A DNA stretch of 64,000 bases. Source: an uncultured Marvinbryantia sp. GTDB taxonomy: Bacteria > Bacillota > Clostridia > Lachnospirales > Lachnospiraceae. The notes beneath the pieces were generated by a model, which did no database searches, was not told the origin of the DNA, and saw only the letters and a program-made list of their open reading frames with translations. A program made the position numbers and the translations under genes. Shown here one piece after another: positions 16,830 to 24,366 of the stretch (the first letter of the stretch is position 1; each line of letters opens with the position of its first letter). The stretch is taken from assembly GCF_905201705.1 (NCBI RefSeq), contig NZ_CAJKOX010000011.1, positions 1-64,000 on the forward strand. Reading direction: 5' to 3'.

Positions 16830-18122
16830 ATGAAAAACTATAAAAAAACATTACAGGAAATGAAATCTTTTTTACTGCTCTGGAGCACGCAGGCGTTCTC
16901 CGGGCTTGGGAGCGCGATGACAAGCTATGCGCTGGTAATCTGGTCGTACACGCAGGAGGGGTCGGCGCTGATGACGGCGCTTTTAATGGTAAGCTCTTAC
17001 GCGCCGTATGTGCTGCTCAGCATTTTTGCGGGCGCACTCAGTGATAAGTGGAATAAGAAAATTACCATGCTGGTGAGCGATACGGTTGCGGCGCTGATGA
17101 CGGTAATCATGCTGATTCTGCTGCAAAACGATGCGCTGAAGATCTGGCACCTGTATCTGCTCAATGCGGTGAACGGTGTGATGAACACGGTGCAGCAGCC
17201 TGCCGCGGAGGTTGCGACGACGCGGCTGCTCCCGAAGAAGCATTATCAGAAGGTAGGCGGTCTGCGCTATTTTTCCAGCTCGTTAAATTCCATCCTGACG
17301 CCGATCATTGCGACGGCGGTTCTTGGAATTGCAGGCATGGGCGCGATCGTGGCGTTTGATCTGCTTTCCTTTGGCGTAGCGTTTCTGACGCTGGCGTTTG
17401 CGATTAAAATTCCGGAAAGTCAGGAGCCGGAAGAGAAGGGCGAGAAGCTGCTGGCTTCCGCGAAGAAAGGGATTGCGTATCTGAAGCAGGAAAAAGGAAT
17501 TTTTCATCTGATCTTATTTTTGGCGGCGATTAATCTGGTGGCGTCCATCTACGATGCGGCGTTTCCGGCGATGATGCTCTCCAGAAACGGCGGAAGTGAA
17601 AAGGTGCTTGGAATCACAAATGCGGTGATCGGCATTACGATGTTTGTCGGAAGCATTCTTGCCTCCTTTGTGAAAGCGCCCAAAAGCAGGGTGCGTGTGA
17701 TCTGCAACTGCCTGCTTTTGTCTATGGGCACGGAAAATTTTCTGCTGGCATTCGGTCGGACGCCGCTGGTATGGTGCATCGGTGGCTTCCTTGGCTGGAT
17801 TTCCATACCGCTCATGAGCACCAACCTGGATGCGATCATGCGTCTGCGTGTGCCGGAGCATATGCAGGGGCGCGTGTATTCCGTGCGCAATTCGCTGCAG
17901 TTCTTCACCATCCCGGTCGGCTATTTCCTCGGCGGCGTGCTGGTGGATGCGGTATTTGAGCCGCTGATGGCGGCGCAGAGAGACGGGAGTATCCTGGTAA
18001 AAATGTTCGGGAGCGGAAAAGGCTCCGGGGCTGCGTTTTTATTTTTGATCATTGCATTTGCCGGGATCGGGGTGTGCCTGTACTTCCGGCGTGATAAATA
18101 TATCTGGGACCTGGAGAGATAA
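16830..18122 (+). CDS. MFS efflux transporter, Mef-like (DHA3-type)
   Basis: Inner-membrane proton-coupled exporter of 430 aa with about 12 hydrophobic helices. The MFS loop signature (GALSDKWNKK) follows helix 2, and the overall pattern matches the MFS_3 group that includes macrolide efflux pumps. ATG 16830 is chosen because AAGGAG lies 9 bases upstream; an in-frame TTG at 16779 lies inside the regulatory hairpin. The leader peptide and attenuator suggest drug-inducible expression. With the acetyltransferase gene at 19891 it forms a small putative resistance patch. The substrate cannot be read from sequence. Confidence 0.85.
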   Translation: MKNYKKTLQEMKSFLLLWSTQAFSGLGSAMTSYALVIWSYTQEGSALMTALLMVSSYAPYVLLSIFAGALSDKWNKKITMLVSDTVAALMTVIMLILLQNDALKIWHLYLLNAVNGVMNTVQQPAAEVATTRLLPKKHYQKVGGLRYFSSSLNSILTPIIATAVLGIAGMGAIVAFDLLSFGVAFLTLAFAIKIPESQEPEEKGEKLLASAKKGIAYLKQEKGIFHLILFLAAINLVASIYDAAFPAMMLSRNGGSEKVLGITNAVIGITMFVGSILASFVKAPKSRVRVICNCLLLSMGTENFLLAFGRTPLVWCIGGFLGWISIPLMSTNLDAIMRLRVPEHMQGRVYSVRNSLQFFTIPVGYFLGGVLVDAVFEPLMAAQRDGSILVKMFGSGKGSGAAFLFLIIAFAGIGVCLYFRRDKYIWDLER

Positions 18123-18146
18123 AAGGCGCTGTTTTTGCAGCATACA

Positions 18147-19781
18147 TTATCTGTGCTGCTCAGACAGCCACTGCCACAGGCTTATGCCATTCTCTTCACA
18201 TTGATTGTTGAAGAAATACAGCCAGGACCAGTGTCCCATGTACTGATAGGGGGAGCCGTCCTCCATGGCGTAAAGTCCTGTGGTGTCGTGAACGTCCTCA
18301 AAAATCGAGGTGTGGACATCTGCGCCGATCTCCTGCAGACGTGCAATGGTGGGAGCTTCGTAGATATCCGGAATAACGGTGTCGTCATTTTTTGCATAGA
18401 CGAACCAGATGGGAAGCTTCTTAATGCTTTCAAGCTGCTCGTCGGTGATACCGGCGTCCATGTAGGCTTCGCAGATCGGGTAAGCTGCCGCGAAAAAATC
18501 CGGGTAGTTTAACACCAGATCCATCGTCATGAAGCCGCCGTTGGAACAGCCGCCCACATAGATGCGGTTGGTGTCAATGTTTGGATTTGCTTCGATGTAG
18601 CTGTCGATCAGCTCTTTTAGGGTCGGCAGGAAGATAGAGTCCGTGCCGGGGTTGTCTGTCCAGGAGCCCTCTTCATTGTAGGCAAGCCAGAAGTACGGCG
18701 TTTGTGGAGTCAGAACGTAGGCGCCGCCCATGATTGTCTGAAATTCCTCGCCGTAAAGAGCGGTTACTTTGTTGCCGAGCAGCGGGATGGACGGGTCGGT
18801 GCCGCCTTCGCCTGCGCCGTGAAGCCAGATGACAAGCGGATGCTTTTCGCCGTCGTCAGCCGGCGCATAGGAGCCGTAGGTGAGTGTTTTTCCGTCGGTC
18901 CCGGTGAAACTGCCGGAGAGGTCGACGTCCGCGAGCTGCGGGATCAGCGCGGACGTCATGTCCGCAGCAGCGTTCACGGACAGAGCGGTAACGACAGCGC
19001 CGTCCCTGGTTTTCAGCGTACCGCCATCCGCAAGCGTTACAGTAAGCTCATAGGGATTGCAGATGGCATTCATACCGGTAAAAACATCGTAGCAGTAAGG
19101 AGAGCCGCTGTCCGGACCGAAGGACAGTTCCAGAGCGATGTTTGCGGACGCGCCGGAAACCGGATTGCCGTTGGCATCGCAGGCGTATGCTGCCGTGACC
19201 GTGCGCGGAGCCTCTGCAGTAATATGCTGCGTGGGATCGAGCGAGGCATCGCCAAGCGCCGCCCAGTTGAAGGCTTCCTTTCGTTCTGTCACCCGGAAGC
19301 TCTCTGCACTGACAGAATCCGGCGAAACCGCTGTATCCAGCGTGAGAATTGTTTTTGTGACAGCGGGCCCCCAGTCATGTCCTTCGATCACAATGATCTG
19401 CGTGCCGGTGAGTGCCGCACTCTCTTCTGTGGAAGAAGAGCTTTTTTGGGCAGATTGCGCATCGGCGGACGAAGAACGTTCTCTGGCAGACTGCGTATCA
19501 GCGGGCGAAGAGCTTTTTCTGGCAGACTGTACATCAGCGGACGAAGAACGTTCTCTGGCAGACTGTGCATCGGCGGACGAAGAGCTTTTTCTGGCGGACT
19601 GCGCATCAGCGGATGAAGAGCTTTCTCTGGCAGACTGTGCATCGGCGGACGAAGAGTTTTTTTGGGCAGACTGCGCATCAGCGGACGAAGAGCTTTCCGC
19701 GGCGGAGGCGGTCACAGCGCAGATAGTTGCTCCGATTGCTGCCGTAAGCGTAAGTAACGTGAATAATGTGTTTCTTTTCAT
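18147..19781 (-). CDS. Secreted alpha/beta-hydrolase esterase with N-terminal repeats
   Basis: Exported protein of 544 aa. It has a signal peptide (to about residue 28, TASAAES), seven 12-aa Ser-rich repeats (SADAQSARESSS type), an Ig-like segment (about 120-285), then an alpha/beta hydrolase domain of the polyhydroxybutyrate depolymerase/feruloyl esterase type. Visible motifs are VIWLHGAGEGG (oxyanion region), the nucleophile elbow GGCSNGGF, NDDTVIP (acid) and a late His (EDVHD or MGHW). There is no sorting signal, so it is probably released or held by the repeats. AAAGGAG precedes the ATG on the minus strand. Its 3' end faces the MFS gene. Confidence 0.8.
   Translation of the reverse strand: MKRNTLFTLLTLTAAIGATICAVTASAAESSSSADAQSAQKNSSSADAQSARESSSSADAQSARKSSSSADAQSARERSSSADVQSARKSSSPADTQSARERSSSADAQSAQKSSSSTEESAALTGTQIIVIEGHDWGPAVTKTILTLDTAVSPDSVSAESFRVTERKEAFNWAALGDASLDPTQHITAEAPRTVTAAYACDANGNPVSGASANIALELSFGPDSGSPYCYDVFTGMNAICNPYELTVTLADGGTLKTRDGAVVTALSVNAAADMTSALIPQLADVDLSGSFTGTDGKTLTYGSYAPADDGEKHPLVIWLHGAGEGGTDPSIPLLGNKVTALYGEEFQTIMGGAYVLTPQTPYFWLAYNEEGSWTDNPGTDSIFLPTLKELIDSYIEANPNIDTNRIYVGGCSNGGFMTMDLVLNYPDFFAAAYPICEAYMDAGITDEQLESIKKLPIWFVYAKNDDTVIPDIYEAPTIARLQEIGADVHTSIFEDVHDTTGLYAMEDGSPYQYMGHWSWLYFFNNQCEENGISLWQWLSEQHR
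19434..19702 (-). repeat. 36-bp in-frame tandem repeats in the esterase
   Basis: About seven copies of a 36-bp unit encode SADAQSAR-type dodecapeptides with small variations. The unit length preserves the frame. The tract lies between the signal peptide and the folded domains. Confidence 0.85.
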
Positions 19782-19890
19782 AACTCATTTCTCCTTTTAC
19801 ATTTCAATATACAAAAGTATAACATACAAAGTTCTCAAAAATTGAAATAGGCGGGAAGTCATTCTAGGGCTTTGTTACATTGCTGATAGG

Positions 19891-20532
19891 TTAGGGGGAT
19901 TGTGCAACAGCTGCCATTTCCTTGTTTAAAAAATCATAAAACTTAGAAATATGCAGTCCGTCCACTAATGCGTGATGGCATAACACGGAAACCGGAAGAA
20001 GCACTTTTTCATTTTGTATAAAATATTTTCCCCATGTAATCCTCGGATTGCTGTCTGCCGGAACAGGCGTAGGATTAACAAGCGCAGTATAAGATACCCA
20101 TGGGATTGTGGATATAAAAATTTTACCTAATATATCGTCTGCCTCTTCATGGATGGAGTTCCTTTGTTTGGCTTTTTCCTGTTCGTTTATCGCATAACAA
20201 ATATAATCCTCAAAGGAGCGGTTACTGTCCAGGTCACAGTAACAATATGTGCCGTCATTTAATGCTACTGTATGAGAGGTTAAGCAATAGTCATATTCTA
20301 CAATCTGATTATTAAGAATCCTTTGTCTAAATTCCGGCACTCGATTGGCGGCTTTGGAAACACAATAGCAAATTGACAAAAAGAGCGGAAGTTTTTTCTC
20401 CTTAATCGTTTTCAGCAGATCTGTAATATCCACATTTACGGTAAGTCCGACATATGGGAAGGCCAGACTATTGAAGTATTCAAAATGATTTTTTCTTTTG
20501 TAAGTTTCCATATTTAAATATTTGTAATCCAT
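19891..20532 (-). CDS. Chloramphenicol O-acetyltransferase-type enzyme (CatA family)
   Basis: Trimeric acetyl-CoA-dependent acetyltransferase of 213 aa, the usual length for CatA enzymes. The catalytic motif HHALVDG is present, with histidines at about 186-187. The family landmarks FEYFN near residue 20 and TALVNPTPVPADSNPRITWG before the active site are also seen. It is expected to O-acetylate chloramphenicol, though many gut homologues are untested. A promoter at 20581-20609 (minus) and a MITE-like element lie just upstream. The gene is A/T-rich compared with nearby core genes, which fits transfer. Confidence 0.88.
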   Translation of the reverse strand: MDYKYLNMETYKRKNHFEYFNSLAFPYVGLTVNVDITDLLKTIKEKKLPLFLSICYCVSKAANRVPEFRQRILNNQIVEYDYCLTSHTVALNDGTYCYCDLDSNRSFEDYICYAINEQEKAKQRNSIHEEADDILGKIFISTIPWVSYTALVNPTPVPADSNPRITWGKYFIQNEKVLLPVSVLCHHALVDGLHISKFYDFLNKEMAAVAQSP

Positions 20533-20580
20533 TTTTTATCTCTCTCTTTTTCGGGTTGGTCATTTATTTATTATTCTTTT

Positions 20581-20609
20581 ATTCTACCATAATTCCGGGA
20601 GCGTGGAAA
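20581..20609 (-). promoter_or_regulatory. Promoter of the cat-like gene
   Basis: On the minus strand TTTCCA (20604-20609) and TAGAAT (20581-20586) are 17 bp apart, with an extended TG before the -10 box. The MITE-like element begins just upstream of it. Confidence 0.55.
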
Positions 20610-20612
20610 CAG

Positions 20613-20708
20613 AGAGTTTTGCTACTGTTCACGTCAGCCTCAAACACCTGCTGCGACGCGAAGCTAGTCCTGTGGGTTTGAGGCGGACGTGTACAGTAAC
20701 AGAGTTTT
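20613..20708. mobile_element. MITE-like palindromic element with 8-bp flanking repeats
   Basis: Arms 20623-20645 and 20676-20698 are inverted repeats matching at 20 of 23 positions (TACTGTTCACG... against ...CGTGTACAGTA). The element of about 80 bp is flanked by direct repeats AGAGTTTT at 20613-20620 and 20701-20708, as expected for a target-site duplication. It has no coding capacity. It lies between the divergent cat-like and XRE genes. Confidence 0.65.
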
Positions 20709-20739
20709 CGGCAAAAACGTCAACTCTACCGCTGGTAGA

Positions 20740-20768
20740 TTGCATTCTGCGCAGCAAAAGTCTATAAT
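20740..20768 (+). promoter_or_regulatory. Promoter of the XRE regulator gene
   Basis: TTGCAT (20740-20745) and TATAAT (20763-20768) are 17 bp apart. The rest of the 5' region carries a 12-bp tandem repeat. Confidence 0.6.
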
Positions 20769-20800
20769 GAGCGCAAAGCACACAGAAGAATTATGTGGCG

Positions 20801-20844
20801 GCAGATGTGGAGACAGATGCGGAGACAGATGTGGAGACAGGATG
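20801..20844 (+). repeat. 12-bp tandem repeat in the XRE leader
   Basis: About three and a half copies of GGAGACAGATGY (20809, 20821, 20833, with a partial unit before) lie about 50 bp upstream of the XRE start codon. The GGAG cores could compete as decoy ribosome binding sites. Confidence 0.7.
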
Positions 20845-20896
20845 AGATGCCCACGAAGTCCACAACAGATTTTTGTGACAATCAGGAGGATGAGAC

Positions 20897-21667
20897 ATGA
20901 GTGAAATCGGAAAAGAGCAGTTTGGGCGGTTTGTAGCTGAGCAGAGAAAGAAGAGGAATTTAACACAAAAAGAACTGGCACAAAAGCTTTATGTGTCGGA
21001 TAAGGCGGTGAGTAAGTGGGAGCGCGGGAGCAGTATGCCGGACATCTCTCTGCTGAAGCCGTTGTCGGAGACGCTGGACGTCACAGTGACGGAGCTGCTG
21101 GAGGGACGGAAAATAGAAGAGGAAGAAGCAAAGGCAGTGGAAAATGACAAGTTAGAGATGTTACTAAAGAAAGCAGTGACTTTTACAAACGATACCCCGG
21201 AGATGCGCAGGGAAAAGAAGAAAAAAAATGCGGTGTTTTTTGGAATATGTGTGGCGATAGCCGTTCTGGAAGTTTTGCTGTTTCACGCAATGGGATGCCC
21301 GTTCCTGCAGGCACCGCCGGTTTTCCTGCTGTTTATGCTGCTTTCCCTGATGGCAGGCGTCTTTCTCTGGCTGCTGACAGACGATCAGCTTCCGGATTTT
21401 TACAGTGAATATGATATGAGAAGCGGGATGTTCACAGCGCCGTTTCCGCGGTATCATATGCCTGGAAAAAATATCACAAAAAGAAACTGGTCACATATGG
21501 TAAAAGCGGCGCGAAAGTGGGCGGTCGGAAGTCTGCTTGCACTGCCGCTGCTGTATGTGGGGCTTACAGGTTTTCCGGAGCTTTTAGATCAGGAGCTTTT
21601 GCAGGTGGCGGTTGTACTGCTGTATTTTGGCACGCTGGTCGTGCCGGTGATGCTTGCAGGCGAGTAA
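20897..21667 (+). CDS. Membrane-associated XRE-family regulator
   Basis: Protein of 256 aa. A helix-turn-helix domain at residues 5-70 (LTQKELAQKLYVSDKAVSKWERG) is followed by a charged linker and about four hydrophobic helices in two pairs (about 107-155 and 205-255). HTH proteins of this layout in Firmicutes probably sense a membrane signal. AGGAGG lies just before ATG 20897. It is convergent with glycerate kinase. Target genes are unknown; the divergent cat-like gene is a candidate. Confidence 0.8.
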   Translation: MSEIGKEQFGRFVAEQRKKRNLTQKELAQKLYVSDKAVSKWERGSSMPDISLLKPLSETLDVTVTELLEGRKIEEEEAKAVENDKLEMLLKKAVTFTNDTPEMRREKKKKNAVFFGICVAIAVLEVLLFHAMGCPFLQAPPVFLLFMLLSLMAGVFLWLLTDDQLPDFYSEYDMRSGMFTAPFPRYHMPGKNITKRNWSHMVKAARKWAVGSLLALPLLYVGLTGFPELLDQELLQVAVVLLYFGTLVVPVMLAGE

Positions 21668-21740
21668 AAATGACGCGTCATGCAAAGATGAACGTTGTAG
21701 CAGCGGCGGCCGAAGTACCGGGCTGATTGCGGAGGAAATA

Positions 21741-22862
21741 TTACAGCAGCCGCAGTATATTATCCACCGTATAGCCCAGGTTTTCTGCGCTGTGTCTTCT
21801 GCTGACAGAGAAATCCTGCGGCAGCCGGTTGATGGGAAAAAACGCGGTGACGCCCATCTCATAGGCGGACTGGATTTCCTCATCGTCTGCCCCGCCGACG
21901 ATGGCAATGACCGGTTTTTGCTGCCTTTTGGCGCGCTGCGCAATGCCGATGACGACTTTTCCGCGCAGACTCTGGGAGTCCAGCTTGCCCTCGCCTGTAA
22001 AAATATAGTCGGCGCCGCGGATAAGCTCGTCAAATTTCACGGTATCCAGCACCGTTTCAATGCCCATCTGGAGCCGGGAGCCAAAGAAGGCGATCATTCC
22101 GGCGCCCATCGCGCCCGCTGCGCCGGTTCCCGGAACCTGGCTGATATCATTTCCGGTTTCCTGTGTAAGTATATGACTTAAATGTTCTATGCCTTTGTCA
22201 AGTTCTTTAACCATGTCGGCGTCTGCGCCCTTTTGCGGACCGAACACGAACGAAGCGCCGGTCGGACCGTACATGGGATTGTCAATATCACACATTGTTA
22301 TAATTTCTATATCATTGAGAAGGGCAGATTTTCCGGAAAAATCAATTCCGGCAATATCAATAAGCGTCCCGCCGGTCGGGATAAATTCTTTACCGCTCTG
22401 ATCGTAAAATTTAATGCCGACAGCGGCAGCGGCACCGCAGCCTCCGTCGTTGGTGGAGGAGCCGCCAAGCCCGACGATGATTTTTTTAACGCCCTTTTCT
22501 GCAGCGGTAAGAATTTGCTGACCGACGCCGTAGGTGGTTGTCAGCAGAGGATTTTTCCGATCCTCTACCAGCGGCAGACCAGCGCATGACGCCATCTCAA
22601 TAACGGCGGTCTGCCCGCCGTCGATCAGACCGTAATAACTCTGCATATCTTCAAAATAAGGATTCTTTACCGTGGTATGTTCGCGTTTTCCGCCGACCGC
22701 GGCAAGAAACGCATCGACGGAGCCTTCGCCGCCGTCCGCGACCGGGATGGAGACAACCTCTGCGCCGGGAAAATGTTTTGCGATCTTTTCGTGACATATC
22801 TCACAAATTTGTGTGGAGCTTAATGTTCCTTTAAAGGAATCCGGAATTAATATAAATTTCAT
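21741..22862 (-). CDS. Glycerate 2-kinase
   Basis: ATP-dependent glycerate kinase (GarK/GlxK family), forming 2-phosphoglycerate, 373 aa. Motifs are typical: MKFILIPDSFKGTLSS at the N-terminus, PVADGGEGS, the glycine-rich GLGGSSTNDGG and FTGEGKLDSQS. It is a single gene between the XRE regulator and a GntR operon. A GAAAGGG sequence precedes the ATG on the minus strand. Hydroxypyruvate or tartronate pathway partners are not next to it. Confidence 0.95.
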   Translation of the reverse strand: MKFILIPDSFKGTLSSTQICEICHEKIAKHFPGAEVVSIPVADGGEGSVDAFLAAVGGKREHTTVKNPYFEDMQSYYGLIDGGQTAVIEMASCAGLPLVEDRKNPLLTTTYGVGQQILTAAEKGVKKIIVGLGGSSTNDGGCGAAAAVGIKFYDQSGKEFIPTGGTLIDIAGIDFSGKSALLNDIEIITMCDIDNPMYGPTGASFVFGPQKGADADMVKELDKGIEHLSHILTQETGNDISQVPGTGAAGAMGAGMIAFFGSRLQMGIETVLDTVKFDELIRGADYIFTGEGKLDSQSLRGKVVIGIAQRAKRQQKPVIAIVGGADDEEIQSAYEMGVTAFFPINRLPQDFSVSRRHSAENLGYTVDNILRLL

Positions 22863-23014
22863 ATACGCCCTTTCTGTAAAAATCCGTTCAAAATTTTTGA
22901 CAAACGCGGCAGGATATTTATCATTTTACATAATCAAAAAGAGAAAAGCAAGCATAAGAGGAATTTACTATAATGGTAAATGGTAAATTTAATGAAGCTT
23001 TAATCTTGACCAGG

Positions 23015-23072
23015 TTGACTTTTCGCCCGGTCTATATTATTCTATAAGTGTACTAACACTAATAATACACTT
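23015..23072 (+). promoter_or_regulatory. Promoter and candidate operator of the GntR-ABC operon
   Basis: TTGACT (23015-23020) is 17 bp before TATTCT (23038-23043). An inverted repeat AAGTGTA (23046-23052) and TACACTT (23066-23072), with a 13-bp spacer, lies at the expected transcription start. This fits autorepression by the GntR protein encoded just downstream. Confidence 0.55.
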
Positions 23073-23081
23073 GAAACGGAA

Positions 23082-23090
23082 GGGGGGGGG
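23082..23090 (+). repeat. G9 homopolymer in the GntR ribosome binding site
   Basis: Nine consecutive G residues directly follow GGAA and end 6 bases before ATG 23097. The run serves as, or adjoins, the Shine-Dalgarno sequence, so slippage would change its spacing to the start codon. Confidence 0.9.
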
Positions 23091-23096
23091 TAATGC

Positions 23097-23471
23097 ATGA
23101 TCATCATAGATTACAAGGACCGGCGCCCGATATATGAGCAGATCGTGGAGCGGTTCCAGATGCTGATCGTAAAAGGCGTGCTGGAGCCGGACAGTCAGAT
23201 GCCCTCGGTGCGGGGGCTTGCGACGGAACTGGCGATCAACCCCAACACGATACAAAAAGCATATGCGATCTTAGAGCAGCAAGGCTTTATTTATCCGGTA
23301 AAGGGAAGAGGAAACTTTGTGGCTGGCGGGGCAAAGCTGGTGGAGGAAAAGCAGAATGCCCATCTGGAGAATGTACGTGCTGTTTTCCGGCAGGCGAAGG
23401 AGATGGGGATTCCCAGGGAACGTCTGCTCGAAGAGCTGGACGAGGTATACAAGGAGGAGAGACATGATTGA
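23097..23471 (+). CDS. GntR-family (YtrA-type) transcriptional regulator
   Basis: Short GntR regulator of 124 aa. It has an N-terminal winged helix (PIYEQIVERFQMLIVKG, then PSVRGLATELAINPNTIQKAY) and a short C-terminal dimerisation helix pair in place of a ligand domain, as in the YtrA subfamily. Such proteins usually repress the ABC transporter operon in which they lie. Its stop overlaps the ATPase start by 8 bp, and an inverted repeat lies upstream as a likely operator. Confidence 0.92.
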   Translation: MIIIDYKDRRPIYEQIVERFQMLIVKGVLEPDSQMPSVRGLATELAINPNTIQKAYAILEQQGFIYPVKGRGNFVAGGAKLVEEKQNAHLENVRAVFRQAKEMGIPRERLLEELDEVYKEERHD

Positions 23472-24366
23472 AATAACTGGCATAAGCAAAAGCTTTGACG
23501 GTATCAGGGCGCTCGATAATGTGACGGCGCAGATTAAAGAGGGAAGCGTCTATGGGATCGTGGGGACGAACGGTGCGGGTAAAAGTACGCTGCTGCGGGT
23601 GATTGCCGGGATCCTGAAGGCAGACAGCGGCTCTGTCAGGATCGACGATATGGAGGTGTTTGAGAACGTGCAGGCGAAGGAGCGGTTCTGCTTTATTCCG
23701 GACACGCCGCACTATTTTGCGAACGCGCGCGTGCGGGACATGCTGGAATATTATGAGATTATCTATCCGTCATTTCAGCGGAGCCGTTTTAAGGAGCTGT
23801 GCGGCAAATTTGAGCTGGATCTAAACCGCAAGCTGTCCACATTTTCAAAGGGCATGAAAAAGCAGGTGTTTGTGCTGCTCGGTATCTGCGCGGGCACGCG
23901 CTATCTTTTATGTGATGAAACCTTCGACGGACTCGACCCGGTAGTGCGCCAGGCCGTGAAGAGCATTTTCATTGACGAGGTGTTAAACCGGCAGTTTACG
24001 CCCATCATCGCGTCGCATAATCTGCGTGAGATGGAGGATATCTGCGATCATGTGGGACTTCTGCACAAGGGCGGCATTCTGTTCTCGCGTGACCTTGAGG
24101 ATATGAAGATGGATATTCACAAGGTACAGTATGTGATCATGAATCCGGCGAAGGAGCAGCAGCTTATGGAAGAGCTGGACATTATCAAAAAGGATACGCG
24201 CGGAAATCTCTCGTGCATTACCGCGCGCGGGAGCAAGGAGCACATCATGGCGGCGATCGAGGCGAAGGAGCCGCTGTTCTACGAGATTCTTCCGTTGTCC
24301 CTGGAAGAAATCTTTATCAGTGAAACGGAGGTGGTCGGCTATGACATCAAAGATATCATCGGCTAA
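23464..24366 (+). CDS. ABC transporter ATP-binding protein
   Basis: ATPase subunit of 300 aa. Walker A is GTNGAGKST (about residues 37-45). The ABC signature is a variant (LSTFSKGMKKQ), followed by Walker B YLLCDETFDGLDP and the H-loop (IASHNLREM). ATG 23464 is chosen because AGGAGAG lies just upstream and the start overlaps the GntR stop; the frame stays open further 5'. It pairs with the membrane protein downstream. The architecture resembles Ytr-type exporters that respond to envelope stress; the substrate is unknown. Confidence 0.92.
   Translation: MIEITGISKSFDGIRALDNVTAQIKEGSVYGIVGTNGAGKSTLLRVIAGILKADSGSVRIDDMEVFENVQAKERFCFIPDTPHYFANARVRDMLEYYEIIYPSFQRSRFKELCGKFELDLNRKLSTFSKGMKKQVFVLLGICAGTRYLLCDETFDGLDPVVRQAVKSIFIDEVLNRQFTPIIASHNLREMEDICDHVGLLHKGGILFSRDLEDMKMDIHKVQYVIMNPAKEQQLMEELDIIKKDTRGNLSCITARGSKEHIMAAIEAKEPLFYEILPLSLEEIFISETEVVGYDIKDIIG

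Noticed and set aside
18702..19616. 304-codon plus-strand frame opposite the esterase
   Set aside because: Its regular repeats derive from the 36-bp repeats of the esterase read in antisense.
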